Shown: positions 46,015 through 55,724, counted from the first letter of the stretch. The stretch is 64,000 bases of DNA from Pseudomonadota bacterium (GCA_030549795.1 JAUQQO010000010.1:1-64000), one strand, 5' to 3'. Notes: generated by a model not told the origin, from the sequence alone. Numbers and translations are program-made.

Positions 46015-49000
46015 TTAAGCGACCCGCGTCGCCGCCGCCTCGCGGCGCACCGGCACGGCGAGCTTATCCAACAGCTCTTTCGGCACGATCTGCCAAAAGC
46101 GCGGCAGTTCCTCGTCGAACTCGTGCAGGATGCGGCGGCCGAGCTCGCTTCCGGTCTCCCGCACATGCTCTTCGATGAGCGCGCGCAGTTCGGCGATATA
46201 GTGATCGACCTCGAGCCGCTGGTAGATCACCATCTCGTCGTTGATGCGGATCGGGAGCAGGTTCTCAGGGTCCCACACATAGGCCATGCCGCCGCTCATC
46301 CCGGCGGCGAAGTTGTCGCCCACCGGTCCGAGGATGACCGCCACGCCGCCGGTCATGTACTCGCAGCCGTTGTCGCCGCAGCCCTCGATCACCGTCACCG
46401 CCCCGCTGTTGCGCACGGCGAAGCGCTCGCCGGCGCGTCCAGCGGCGAACAGCCGCCCGGCCGTGGCGCCATAAAGGCAGGTGTTGCCGATGATGGTGTT
46501 GCGGCTCGCCACCAAGGGCGAGGAGACCATCGGCCGGACGACGATGGTGCCGCCCGAGAGGCCCTTGCCGACATAGTCGTTGGCATCGCCGAAGACTTCC
46601 AGCTTCAAGCCCTGCACGGCGAAGGCACCGAGCGACTGGCCGGCCGAGCCGCGCAGCCGCACGGTGAGATGCCCGGGCTTGAGCTTGTCCATCCCGTAGC
46701 GGCGGGTGATGTGGGCGGAAATGCGCGTGCCCACCGCCCGGTGCACGTTGCGCACGTTGTACTGCAGCTGCATTTTTTCCCCGTCCTCGAGCATCGGACG
46801 GGCGTCTTTGACCATTTGCGCATCCAACGTGTCGGGGACTTCGTTTCTTCCCTCGAGCACGCAATAAGGCGGGTAGGGGCCGGGATCGGCGCGCACGAGA
46901 ATGGGGTTGAGGTCGAGGTCGTCGAGATCGGGCGAGCCGCGGCTCACCTGCTTTAAGAGATCGGTGCGGCCGATCGCTTCTTTGAGCGAGCGCAAGCCGA
47001 GCGAAGCCAGGATCTCGCGCACCTCCTCGGCGATGAAGCTCATGAGGTTCACGACTTTTTCGGGCGTGCCCTCGAACTTGGCGCGCAGATCCGGCCGTTG
47101 CGTGCACACTCCAACCGGACAAGTGTTGGAATGACACTGGCGGACCATGATGCAGCCCATGGCGACGAGCGCCGCGGTGCCAATCCCATATTCTTCGGCG
47201 CCCAAAAGAGCCGCGATGACCACATCGCGTCCCGTCTTGATGCCGCCGTCGGTGCGCAAGACGACGCGGTGGCGCAGCCGGTTGAGGCTCAAGAGCTGGT
47301 GCGCTTCCGAGAGCCCGAGCTCCCAGGGGGTGCCGGCGTATTTGATCGAGGAGAGAGGCGAAGCGCCGGTGCCGCCCACATGTCCCGAGATCAAGATGAC
47401 ATCGGCCTTGGCCTTGGCCACCCCGGCGGCGATGGTGCCGATGCCGGCTTCGGAGACGAGCTTGACGCAGACCTTGGCGTCCGGGTTGATCTGCTTCAAG
47501 TCGTAGATCAACTGTGCCAAGTCTTCGATCGAGTAGATGTCGTGGTGCGGCGGCGGGCTGATCAGCGTGACGCCGGGGGTCGAGTGGCGCAGCCGGGCGA
47601 TCTCGAGCGTGACCTTAAAGCCGGGCAGTTGGCCCCCTTCGCCCGGCTTGGCACCTTGTGCGATCTTGATCTCGAGCTCTTTGGCCGCGTTGAGATATTC
47701 GGCGGTGACGCCGAAGCGGCCGGAGGCGACCTGCTTGATCGGCGAGTTCGGATTGTCGCCGTTGGGCCGCGGCTGGTAGCGCTCGCGTCCCTCGCCGCCC
47801 TCCCCCGAGTCCGCCTTGGCGCCGATGCGGTTCATGGCGATGGTCAAGCACTCGTGCGCTTCCGGCGAGAGGGCGCCTAAAGACATTCCGGGTGTGACGA
47901 AGCGCTTGCGGATCTCGGTAATGCTCTCGACCTCTTCGAGGGGAACCGGCGGCAGCTTGCGGTTGAAGTCCAAGAGATCGCGGATGGCGATCGGCGGCTG
48001 GCTGTAGACCATTTCGGCGTATTTCTTGTACGCCTGATAAGAATCGGTGGCCACCGCCAACTGCAATTGGTGGATGATGCGTCCTTCAAGAGCGTGTGTC
48101 TCGCCGCCGCGGCGGTAGCGGTAGAAGCCGCCGATCGCAAGCGGCGGCTCGGCTTCGCCCATGGCGCGGCGGTGCATGGCGAGCACCTTGTTGGTGATCC
48201 CGGTAAGACCGATGCCGGAGATGCGGGTGACCAATCCGGGGAAATATTCGCGGCACAGGGAGCGCGAGAGCCCCACCGCCTCGAAGTTGAGCCCGCCGCG
48301 GTAGCTCGAGAGGATCGAGATCCCCATCTTCGACATGATCTTAAGAAGGCCCTGGTTGAGAGCCTCCTTATAACGGGCGAGACATTCTTCGAGCGAAAGT
48401 CCGGGGAAGAGGCCGCGGGCGTGGCGATCGGCGATCGCCGCCTCGGCGAGATAGGGATTGACGGCGGTGGTCCCTACCCCGATCAGCACCGCGAGATAGT
48501 GCACATCCAAGCACTCGCCCGAGCGCACGGTGATCGAGCTGAAGGAGCGCAGGCCCTGGCGGACGAGGTGGCTGTGCACGGCGCCGGCGGCGAGGATCAT
48601 GGGAATGGGTGCGCGCGTGCGGCTCACATGCTCATCGGTGAGCACGATGTCGCGCGCGCCCTCGCGCACCGCTTCCTCGGCTTCGCGGCGGATGCGCTCG
48701 AGCGCATCCTTAAGGCTCTCGCCTTCGGCGGCGAAGGTGCAGTCGATGATCCTGAGGTCTTGGCCGAAATAGGCGACGAGCGCATCATATTCCCAGGTCA
48801 ACAGTACCGGGCTCTCGAGCTCGAGGATCCGGGTCTGACTGGGATCTTCATCGGCAATATTGCCGAGGTTGCCGAAGCGGGTCTTGAGGCTCATCACCCG
48901 CCATTCGCGCAACGGATCGATGGGCGGATTGGTGACCTGGCTGAACTGCTGGCGGAAGAAATGGTGCAGGCCGCGGTAGCGGCTCGAGAGCACGGCAAGC

Positions 49001-50547
49001 GGGGTGTCGTCGCCCATCGAGCCCACCGGCTCCTTGCCGTCGAGAACCATCGGCGCGAGCACGAGCTCCATGTCCTCGATCGAGAGATCGAAGAGCGCTT
49101 GGCGCCGGCGCAACTCGGAGCGCGGGAAGGTGGTGAAGCGCTTGGGCCGTTCGGCTGCGAGTGTGTCGAGCTTGGTGATGTGCTCGACCCATTTCGAATA
49201 GGGCTTGAGGGCGGCGAGAAAGTCTTTGAGCTCTTCGTCGTGGTAAAAGCGCCCGGCCTTGAGATCGACGCCGATCATCTCGCCCGGGCCGACGCGACCT
49301 TTCTCGATGATGTCCTGTTCGGAAAGCGGCACCATGCCGGTCTCCGAACCGACGACGAGGAGTCCGTCGCGGGTACGGGCATAGCGCATCGGCCGCAAGC
49401 CGTTTCGGTCCATACCGGCGATCACCCAACGGCTGTCGGAGCCGACGATCGCCGCCGGGCCGTCCCAGGGCTCCATCACGCAGTTGCAATAGTTGAAGAG
49501 ATCGCGGTGCGCTTTGGGCATCGCGATCCGGTTCGACCAGGCGGGCGGGATGAGCAGCGTCTTGACGAGCGGCAACAGCCGCCCGGCGCGCACCAGCACT
49601 TCAAAGACGTTGTCGAGGGCGGCGCTGTCGGACCCGCCGGGTTGGATGATCGGCTTGATGTCCTCGTTGTACTCGCCGAACACCGGAGAATAGAGCCGCG
49701 TTTCGTGGCTCTTCATCCAGTTGATGTTGCCCCGCAGCGTGTTGATCTCGCCGTTGTGGGCGATGACGCGGAAGGGTTGGGCGAGGCGCCAGGCCGGCCA
49801 GGTGTTGGTCGAATAGCGCTGGTGGAAGATCGCGAAGCTCGAGATGAACCTCGGGTCGTTGAGATCGGGATAGAAATTGTCCAGCTGCTCGGCGAGGAAC
49901 AGGCCCTTGTAGATGATCGAGCGACAAGAGAGCGAGCAGACGTAGAAATCGGTCACGTTCTCGGCGAGCGCCTGCTTCTCCACCCGCCGGCGGATGACGT
50001 AGAGATCGCGCTCGAACTCCTCTTCCGGCACCCCGCGCGGATTGCCGACGATGATCTGCTCGATATCAGGCTGCGTCGCCTGCGCCTTTTCGCCGATCAC
50101 GCTCGCGTCGATCGGCACCTGCCGCCAGCCGAGCACGCTGTAGCCGAAGCGCAAGAGCTCGCTTTCCACGAGCGTCCGGCAGAGTTCGGCTTGAGCGAAG
50201 TTGTTGCGCGGCAGAAAGACCATGCCGACGGCGAGCGGACCGGTCTCGGGTATGCGGCCTTTGACCTGTTCACGGAAGAAGTCCTGCGGGATCTGGATGT
50301 GGATCCCGGCACCGTCGCCGGTCTTACCGTCGGCATCGACCGCCCCGCGGTGCCAGACCGCCTTTAGGGCCTGGATGGCTTTTTCGACCACTTCGCGCCG
50401 CGGCTTGCCGTCGATGGCGACGACGCAGCCTACCCCGCAGCTGTCGCGGCCGAGCTCGAGATCCTCGTATCCGGCTTCGCGCAGCCGTGCGAGTCCGCGC
50501 TCGTAGGCTTCAAGGAAGGCGCTGGCGCTCTCGCGGGGTTCGGACAT
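46015..50547 (-). CDS. gltB: Glutamate synthase (NADPH) large subunit
   Basis: The 1510-residue enzyme converts glutamine and 2-oxoglutarate to two glutamates. The N-terminal Ntn amidotransferase becomes active after removal of a propeptide before Cys37 (DSCGVGCVVAIDG). The central and FMN-binding domains follow (SGEGGEGRERYQPR; GAKPGEGGQLPG; ISGHVGGTGASPLSS). The 3Fe-4S cluster region is CIMVRQCHSNTCPVGVC. The C-terminal beta-helix has GDNGCEYMTGG. The ATG at 50547 is preferred over the GTG at 50550. It is 33 bases downstream of gltD in transcription order. Confidence 0.97.
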   Translation of the reverse strand: MSEPRESASAFLEAYERGLARLREAGYEDLELGRDSCGVGCVVAIDGKPRREVVEKAIQALKAVWHRGAVDADGKTGDGAGIHIQIPQDFFREQVKGRIPETGPLAVGMVFLPRNNFAQAELCRTLVESELLRFGYSVLGWRQVPIDASVIGEKAQATQPDIEQIIVGNPRGVPEEEFERDLYVIRRRVEKQALAENVTDFYVCSLSCRSIIYKGLFLAEQLDNFYPDLNDPRFISSFAIFHQRYSTNTWPAWRLAQPFRVIAHNGEINTLRGNINWMKSHETRLYSPVFGEYNEDIKPIIQPGGSDSAALDNVFEVLVRAGRLLPLVKTLLIPPAWSNRIAMPKAHRDLFNYCNCVMEPWDGPAAIVGSDSRWVIAGMDRNGLRPMRYARTRDGLLVVGSETGMVPLSEQDIIEKGRVGPGEMIGVDLKAGRFYHDEELKDFLAALKPYSKWVEHITKLDTLAAERPKRFTTFPRSELRRRQALFDLSIEDMELVLAPMVLDGKEPVGSMGDDTPLAVLSSRYRGLHHFFRQQFSQVTNPPIDPLREWRVMSLKTRFGNLGNIADEDPSQTRILELESPVLLTWEYDALVAYFGQDLRIIDCTFAAEGESLKDALERIRREAEEAVREGARDIVLTDEHVSRTRAPIPMILAAGAVHSHLVRQGLRSFSSITVRSGECLDVHYLAVLIGVGTTAVNPYLAEAAIADRHARGLFPGLSLEECLARYKEALNQGLLKIMSKMGISILSSYRGGLNFEAVGLSRSLCREYFPGLVTRISGIGLTGITNKVLAMHRRAMGEAEPPLAIGGFYRYRRGGETHALEGRIIHQLQLAVATDSYQAYKKYAEMVYSQPPIAIRDLLDFNRKLPPVPLEEVESITEIRKRFVTPGMSLGALSPEAHECLTIAMNRIGAKADSGEGGEGRERYQPRPNGDNPNSPIKQVASGRFGVTAEYLNAAKELEIKIAQGAKPGEGGQLPGFKVTLEIARLRHSTPGVTLISPPPHHDIYSIEDLAQLIYDLKQINPDAKVCVKLVSEAGIGTIAAGVAKAKADVILISGHVGGTGASPLSSIKYAGTPWELGLSEAHQLLSLNRLRHRVVLRTDGGIKTGRDVVIAALLGAEEYGIGTAALVAMGCIMVRQCHSNTCPVGVCTQRPDLRAKFEGTPEKVVNLMSFIAEEVREILASLGLRSLKEAIGRTDLLKQVSRGSPDLDDLDLNPILVRADPGPYPPYCVLEGRNEVPDTLDAQMVKDARPMLEDGEKMQLQYNVRNVHRAVGTRISAHITRRYGMDKLKPGHLTVRLRGSAGQSLGAFAVQGLKLEVFGDANDYVGKGLSGGTIVVRPMVSSPLVASRNTIIGNTCLYGATAGRLFAAGRAGERFAVRNSGAVTVIEGCGDNGCEYMTGGVAVILGPVGDNFAAGMSGGMAYVWDPENLLPIRINDEMVIYQRLEVDHYIAELRALIEEHVRETGSELGRRILHEFDEELPRFWQIVPKELLDKLAVPVRREAAATRVA

Positions 50548-50580
50548 CACGGGGTCTCTCCGACCTCAAAAGGCGAGTGC

Positions 50581-52041
50581 TCAAGAAGCGAGCGCAAGGG
50601 CGCGGGAGCGGACCTCTTCCGCTTTCTGCTCGCGCCCTTCCAGCCAACGGTGGATGGCAGCGGCGGCATCGCGTCCGTCGCGGATCGCCCACACGACGAG
50701 CGAGGCGCCGCGGACGATGTCGCCGGCGGCGAACACGCCCGGGATCGCCGTCATCATGGTCGACCAGTCGATGCGCAGCGTGCCCCAACGCGTCACCGCG
50801 AGTTCGGGCACACCCCAAAGGCCCGGCAGGTCCTCGGGGTCGAAGCCCAAGGCCTTGATGACGAGATCGGCTTGCAGCCGAAAGCTCGAGCCCGGGATCG
50901 GCTCCGGCACCTGCCGGCCGGTGGCATCGGGCGGGCCCAAGCGCATGCGGTGCGCCTGCACCGCCTCGACGCGTTCGGCGCCGATGAAGGCTTCCGGTGC
51001 GGCGAGCCAGACGAACTCCACCCCCTCTTCCTCGGCGTGCTGCACCTCGCGCATCGAGCCCGGCATGTTGGCGCGGTCGCGCCGGTAGAGACAGCGCACG
51101 CTCTTGGCGCCCTGGCGGATGGCGGTGCGCACGCAGTCCATGGCGGTATCGCCGCCACCGATCACCACCACATGTTTGTCGCGGGCATTGAGCTCGCCGG
51201 AATCGAAAGCCGGCACCACATCGCCCAAGCCCTTGCGGTTGGAGGCGGTGAGATAGTCGAGGGCCTTGACCACACCCTTAAGCTGCGCGCCGGGAACGTC
51301 GACATCGCGCGCCCGGTAAACGCCGGTGGCGATCAGCACCGCGGCATGGCGCCGTCTGAGTTCGGTAAGGGAGAGGTCGCGGCCGACCTCGACGCCGAGG
51401 TGGAAGCGAATGCCGCTATCCTCGAGATGGCGGACGCGCCGCTGCACCACCGCCTTGTCGAGCTTAAAGCCCGGGATTCCGTAGATGAGCAGCCCGCCCA
51501 CCCGATCGTAGCGGTCGTAGACCGCGACCTGATAGCCTTCTTTCCGCAACTGCTCGGCGGCTGCGAGACCGGCTGGCCCCGCGCCAACGATCCCGACCGA
51601 CAGCCGCCGCTCGCGCAGCGGCCGTACCGGCTTTACCCAGCCGCGCGCGAAGGCGGTATCGACGATAAAGCGCTCGACCGCACCGATGGTGACCGAACGG
51701 AAGCCCTTCTCGAGCACGCAGTTGCCCTCGCACAAGCGGTCTTGGGGGCAGATGCGGCCGCAAATTTCGGGCATGTTGTTGGTCGAGGAGGCGATCTCGT
51801 AGGCCTCTTCGAGGCGGCCCTCGGCGGTGAGCAGGAGCCAGTCGGGGATGTTGTTGTGCAGCGGGCAGTGCACCTGACAAAAGGGGATGCCGCACTGCTC
51901 GCAGCGCGCCGCCTGCTCGCGCGCCTGTTCGGGCGCGAAGGAGGCGAAGATCTCGGCGAAGTCGTGGATGCGCTCGCCCACTGCCCGTTTGTCGGGCTGG
52001 CGCTGCTCGACCGAGACGAACTGCATCATCTTGACGGGCAT
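50581..52041 (-). CDS. gltD: Glutamate synthase (NADPH) small subunit
   Basis: This 486-residue flavoprotein passes electrons from NADPH to GltB. The N-terminal ferredoxin-like part has two cluster motifs (CEQCGIPFCQVHCPLHNNIP and CGRICPQDRLCEGNC). Two dinucleotide folds follow: GIVGAGPAGLAAAEQLRKEG for FAD and VVIGGGDTAMDCVRTA for NADPH. The C-terminus has GVFAAGDIVRGASLVVWAI. Transcribed first, then gltB. The upstream 203-base gap carries a hairpin but no clear promoter. Confidence 0.97.
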   Translation of the reverse strand: MPVKMMQFVSVEQRQPDKRAVGERIHDFAEIFASFAPEQAREQAARCEQCGIPFCQVHCPLHNNIPDWLLLTAEGRLEEAYEIASSTNNMPEICGRICPQDRLCEGNCVLEKGFRSVTIGAVERFIVDTAFARGWVKPVRPLRERRLSVGIVGAGPAGLAAAEQLRKEGYQVAVYDRYDRVGGLLIYGIPGFKLDKAVVQRRVRHLEDSGIRFHLGVEVGRDLSLTELRRRHAAVLIATGVYRARDVDVPGAQLKGVVKALDYLTASNRKGLGDVVPAFDSGELNARDKHVVVIGGGDTAMDCVRTAIRQGAKSVRCLYRRDRANMPGSMREVQHAEEEGVEFVWLAAPEAFIGAERVEAVQAHRMRLGPPDATGRQVPEPIPGSSFRLQADLVIKALGFDPEDLPGLWGVPELAVTRWGTLRIDWSTMMTAIPGVFAAGDIVRGASLVVWAIRDGRDAAAAIHRWLEGREQKAEEVRSRALALAS

Positions 52042-52142
52042 GGGATCCCCAAGCGGACGCGAGCGGCTGAACGCGCAGAGCGCGCTTGTCGCCCGCGCTT
52101 ACCCGCTCGGGCACGGCTTGTAAACGGCCGATCGCGAAATCA

Positions 52143-52165
52143 GTCTCGTTTCGAGACCTCTTTTT
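52143..52165. terminator. GTCTCG/CGAGAC hairpin with T-run, between gltD and the NDUFA9-like gene
   Basis: GTCTCG (52143-52148), TTT, CGAGAC (52152-52157), then CTC and TTTTT (52161-52165) on the plus strand. On the minus strand, the direction of both flanking genes, the same stem has only TGATTT after it. It probably ends the transcript of the NDUFA9-like gene and insulates gltDB. Confidence 0.45.
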
Positions 52166-52244
52166 CGCATCCCTGCACCGCGGCCGCCGCAACTCCCGCT
52201 CTCGCCGCCGCGGGCCCGAGGGGCTCAGTCCCCAAACGAGACCA

Positions 52245-53186
52245 TCACGCGACCGGCATGGTCGGCATCCAGCGCGCGTAGATGCGCAGATACCCGGGCA
52301 CCACCGCCTCCAACGGCGTCGGCGCGATCCCGAGCGCCTCGAGCCCCGGCATCCCCGGCGTCACCACATTGTCGCGCTCGAGCAGGCTCACCTGGTCGTG
52401 GGTAAGGGGCGGAGTGGGCAAGAGCTCCAAGACGCGGGCGAGCAAGCGGGCGATCGCGAACGGCAACGGCACCAACAGCCGGCGCCTTCCCGTCACCTTC
52501 AAGGTATAAGCCAGTAATTCTTTGAAAGTGTAGACCTTGGGTCCGCCGAGCTCGAAGATGTTGCCGTCGAGTTCCGGGCGCTCGAGCGCCGCCACCGCCG
52601 CATCCGCCACATCGCCCACATAGACGGGCTGGAAGCGGGTCGCACCGCCACCCACGAGCGGCAGCGCCGGGGCGATCCGCGCCATCGCCGCGAAGCGGTT
52701 GAAGAAGCTGTCCTCCGGTCCGAACACGATGCTCGGCCGCAAGATCACGGCGCGCGGGAAGTTCGCCCGCACCGCCGCCTCGCCCGCCGCTTTGCTCTGG
52801 GCATAGAGGCTCGGCGAGGCGGGATCGGCGCCGATCGCCGAGACGTGCACCATGCGGGCGACACCGAGCTCCGCCGCCGCGCGCGCGATCGTCTCGGGCA
52901 ACTTGGCGTGCACCCGCATGAAATCGCCCGCCCGCCGCTCGAAGAGGATGCCCACGAGGTTGACCACCGCCCACGCCCCCTCGAGAAGGCGCCGGATGGT
53001 GGCCTCGTCGTCGGCGAAGCGGGCGAGCACGATCTGGCCCACATCGCCCATCGGCAACAGGTGGACGGCGGCTTCGGGCAAGCGCGTCGGCACCCGGATC
53101 ACCGCCCCGCGCGCCGCCAGCCGGCGGACGAGATGGCGACCGATGAACCCGGCGCCGCCGAAGACGGTGACGACCTTGTCACGCAT
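52245..53186 (-). CDS. NDUFA9-like complex I-associated NAD(P)-binding protein
   Basis: The 313-residue atypical short-chain dehydrogenase begins with the Rossmann motif VTVFGGAGFIGRHLVRRLA (GxxGxxG). It has the family stretches VVNLVGILFERR, HVSAIGADPASPSLYAQSK (Tyr-x3-Lys), AVILRPSIVFGPEDSFFNRF and FQPVYVGDVADAAV. Bacterial members resemble the mitochondrial complex I subunit NDUFA9 and are found in alphaproteobacteria; they may act in quinone or lipid metabolism. The gene is single, on the minus strand, ahead of gltD. Confidence 0.9.
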   Translation of the reverse strand: MRDKVVTVFGGAGFIGRHLVRRLAARGAVIRVPTRLPEAAVHLLPMGDVGQIVLARFADDEATIRRLLEGAWAVVNLVGILFERRAGDFMRVHAKLPETIARAAAELGVARMVHVSAIGADPASPSLYAQSKAAGEAAVRANFPRAVILRPSIVFGPEDSFFNRFAAMARIAPALPLVGGGATRFQPVYVGDVADAAVAALERPELDGNIFELGGPKVYTFKELLAYTLKVTGRRRLLVPLPFAIARLLARVLELLPTPPLTHDQVSLLERDNVVTPGMPGLEALGIAPTPLEAVVPGYLRIYARWMPTMPVA

Positions 53187-53285
53187 CGCAACGCATCCGA
53201 TCTTAAGTCCGTCCGCTTAGGCGCGCAGAGCCGCTCAGTTCCGATTGACGGTCGGGCGCCGCGCGCCTAACGAGTACCGCCTGGA

Positions 53286-53372
53286 GCCCAGGTGGCGGAA
53301 TTGGTAGACGCACTAGCTTCAGGTGCTAGCGCCCGCAAGGGCGTGGAGGTTCGAGTCCTCTCCTGGGCACCA
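53286..53372 (+). tRNA. tRNA-Leu (anticodon CAG)
   Basis: The acceptor stem GCCCAGG (53286-53292) pairs with CCTGGGC (53362-53368), followed by A and encoded CCA (53370-53372). The D-arm is GGCGGAATTGGTAGACGC, and the anticodon stem CTAGC/GCTAG encloses loop TTCAGGT with anticodon CAG at 53320-53322. A long variable arm (GCCCGCAAGGGC) and the T-loop GGTTCGAGTCC complete a class II tRNA of 87 bases. It reads the CUG codon. Confidence 0.97.
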
Positions 53373-53430
53373 CACCCGCCGCTGGCGCGCGCAGTGCGCG
53401 AGCGCACGGTCGGGCGAACGGAAGGCGGTC

Positions 53431-54042
53431 GTGAAGCTTCTCCTCCATCGCGGCGATCTGCCACACGATGTCGAGTTCGGACCGGTAGTCGCGATCGACA
53501 CCGAGACCACGGGCCTCGATCTCAACCGCGATCGGCTCTGTCTTGTGCAGTTGAGCGATGGCTCGAGTACGGTCCATCTCGTCAAGATTGAGCGCGGCCA
53601 GCGCGCCGCGCCCCGTCTTGCCGCGCTCTTGAGCGATCCGAGCCGGCTCAAGCTCTTCCACTACGCCCGGTTCGACCTCGCCATGCTGCGCCGGCAGCTC
53701 GGCATCCTCTGCCAGCCGGTCTGGTGCACCAAGATCGCAAGCAAGCTCGCCCGCACCTACAGCGACCGCCACGGCCTTAAGGATCTCTGCCGCGAACTGT
53801 TGGGCGTCGAGCTCTCGAAGAACGAGCAGAGTTCGGATTGGGGAGCTGAGGAGCTCTCGGAAGCCCAATTGCGCTATGCGGCGAGCGACGTGCTCTATTT
53901 GCACGCCCTCAAAGAGCGGCTCGAAGCCATGCTCGAGCGCGAAGAGCGCCGCGCCCTGGCCGAGGCCTGCATGGCCTTTTTGCCTACCCGCGTCGCGCTC
54001 GATCTCGCCGGCTTTGCCGATCTCGATCCCTTCACCCACTGA
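53431..54042 (+). CDS. RNase D-type 3'-5' exonuclease (no HRDC)
   Basis: The 203-residue protein is just the DEDDy exonuclease domain: ExoI AIDTETTGLDL (Asp23, Glu25), ExoII LKLFHYARFDLAML, and ExoIII LRYAASDVLYLHAL with the Tyr. It lacks the HRDC domain of Escherichia coli RNase D; such short forms are usual in alphaproteobacteria. It trims RNA 3' ends, including tRNA. The GTG at 53431 has GGAAGG upstream. It sits 58 bases after the tRNA gene, which may be co-transcribed. Confidence 0.9.
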   Translation: MKLLLHRGDLPHDVEFGPVVAIDTETTGLDLNRDRLCLVQLSDGSSTVHLVKIERGQRAAPRLAALLSDPSRLKLFHYARFDLAMLRRQLGILCQPVWCTKIASKLARTYSDRHGLKDLCRELLGVELSKNEQSSDWGAEELSEAQLRYAASDVLYLHALKERLEAMLEREERRALAEACMAFLPTRVALDLAGFADLDPFTH

Positions 54043-54139
54043 CCGCGGGTCGCGTTGACGACCTCGGGCCGCCTTCCCATACTCCGCCGCGATCTAAAAT
54101 CAGCGGTCGTCACGGGGGATCTTGGAAGGGAACGCGTCC

Positions 54140-55171
54140 TTGCGTGGGAACAGCTCGCCCGCCGAGCGCTCTGCCCACCCTGCCAACGCTGCCGTTCACC
54201 CGCAGCCCGCGGCATCGCGCGCGATCGCGGCCGCCCAACGCGCGATCCGCGCCGAGCGCGAGGGCTTGGCTGCGCTCGAGCGGGCGATCGACGAGCGCTT
54301 CGCACAGGCAGTCGAACTGTTGGCGGCGGTTGAAGGACGGATCGTCGTCACCGGGATGGGCAAGAGCGGGCACATCGCCCGCAAGATCGCCGCCACCTTG
54401 GCCTCCACCGGCACCCCGGCGCTCTTCGTCCACCCGGCCGAAGCGAGCCACGGCGATCTCGGCATGATCACCGCCAAAGATGCCGTGCTCGCACTCTCCA
54501 ACTCCGGCGAGACGAGCGAGCTGCGCGATCTGACGCTTTACACCCGCAGGTTTCGCATTCCGCTGATCGCGATCGTCGGACGGGTGCCGAGCACGCTCGC
54601 CGATGCGGCCGATCTCGCGCTCGTCTTGCCGCCGGTGGCGGAAGCCTGCCCCATGGGTCTCGCCCCCACCACCTCGACCACCTGCATGCTCGCCTTGGGC
54701 GATGCGCTCGCGATCGCGCTGCTCGATCGCTCCGGCTTTACCGCCCGCGAGTTCGCCGTCCTCCACCCGGGCGGCAAGCTCGGCGCCCAATTGTTGCGCG
54801 TCGAGCAGATCATGCGCCGCGGCGACCAGATTCCGCTCGTGCGCGAAGATGCCAGCATGCGCGAGACGGTGCTCGAGATGACGCGCGGCTGCATGGGCTG
54901 CGTGGGCGTGGTCGACGCGGCGGGGCGCTTGGTCGGGATCATCACCGATGGCGACCTCAGGCGCCATCTCGCCGACGATCTCCTCGCGCAGCGAGCCCAA
55001 GACGTCATGACCCGTCATCCCAAGACGATCGACAAGCGCGCGCTCGCGGTCGAAGCGGTAGCGCTCATGAACGACCCGGCGCAACCGATCACCCAATTGT
55101 TCATCGTCGAGGAGGGCCGTCCCGTGGGCGCGCTGCATTTGCACGACTGCCTGAGGGCGGGTGTTGTCTAG
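54140..55171 (+). CDS. kdsD: Arabinose-5-phosphate isomerase (KpsF/GutQ/KdsD)
   Basis: The 343-residue enzyme interconverts ribulose-5-P and arabinose-5-P, the first step of KDO synthesis. The SIS domain carries VTGMGKSGHIARKIAATLASTG, HPAEASHGDLGMI and SNSGETSEL. Two CBS domains follow, with GVVDAAGRLVGIITDGDLRRHL in the first. The start is uncertain, as no ATG is available: TTG at 54140 has GGAAGGG upstream, and TTG at 54122 is the other option. It overlaps the lptA start by 11 bases. Confidence 0.93.
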   Translation: MRGNSSPAERSAHPANAAVHPQPAASRAIAAAQRAIRAEREGLAALERAIDERFAQAVELLAAVEGRIVVTGMGKSGHIARKIAATLASTGTPALFVHPAEASHGDLGMITAKDAVLALSNSGETSELRDLTLYTRRFRIPLIAIVGRVPSTLADAADLALVLPPVAEACPMGLAPTTSTTCMLALGDALAIALLDRSGFTAREFAVLHPGGKLGAQLLRVEQIMRRGDQIPLVREDASMRETVLEMTRGCMGCVGVVDAAGRLVGIITDGDLRRHLADDLLAQRAQDVMTRHPKTIDKRALAVEAVALMNDPAQPITQLFIVEEGRPVGALHLHDCLRAGVV

Positions 55172-55724
55172 AACGAACTTTCGCCTGGTTTGCGGGCTCG
55201 CGGCGGTTGCCGTTGCCCTCTTCGCCGCGAAGACAGCGGCCCAGGTCGGCCTCGGCGGTAAAGACAGCCGAGCGCCCATCGAGATCGTCGCCGACAGCCT
55301 CACCGTCCGCCAAAACGAGCGCATCGCGATCTTCAGCGGCAATGTCGATGCCACCCAAGGCGATCGCTCGCTGCGCGCCGATGAGCTCACCGTCTATTAC
55401 GGCGAGGAGGCGGGCGGGCAGTCCATCCGCAAGATCGAGGCGGTCGGCCGAGTGGTGGTGGCCGAACCGGGCCAGGTCGCGCGCGGCGACCGCGGCCTCT
55501 ACGATCCGGTTGCTGGCAAAGTCACACTCGAGGGTAACGTCATTTTAACCAGGGGTGAGAATGTTGTGCGTGGCGGCCGGCTCGAGCTCGATCTTGCCAC
55601 CGGGATCGCCGTGGTCAGAGCGGCACGAGCGGGCGGACCTCCGGACGAGCGGGTACGCGCCCTCTTCGTCCCCGAACAGCGGCGTGGCGGGTCGGGCGAG
55701 GGCGGGCGCGCGCCCACGCGCTGA
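55161..55724 (+). CDS. lptA: LPS export periplasmic bridge protein LptA
   Basis: The 187-residue protein has a signal peptide (about 1-27) and an OstA/LptA beta-jellyroll: PIEIVADSLTVRQNERIAIFSG, VDATQGDRSLRADELTVYY, VARGDRGLYDPVAGKVTLEGNV and VVRGGRLELDLATG. It carries LPS across the periplasm. It starts at GTG 55161 within kdsD and is followed by lptB. The usual lptC between kdsD and lptA is absent. Confidence 0.9.
   Translation: MLSRTNFRLVCGLAAVAVALFAAKTAAQVGLGGKDSRAPIEIVADSLTVRQNERIAIFSGNVDATQGDRSLRADELTVYYGEEAGGQSIRKIEAVGRVVVAEPGQVARGDRGLYDPVAGKVTLEGNVILTRGENVVRGGRLELDLATGIAVVRAARAGGPPDERVRALFVPEQRRGGSGEGGRAPTR

Noticed and set aside
48067-50367. 766-codon open frame on the plus strand
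   Set aside because: Antisense to gltB, with composition of a shadow frame and no recognisable motif.
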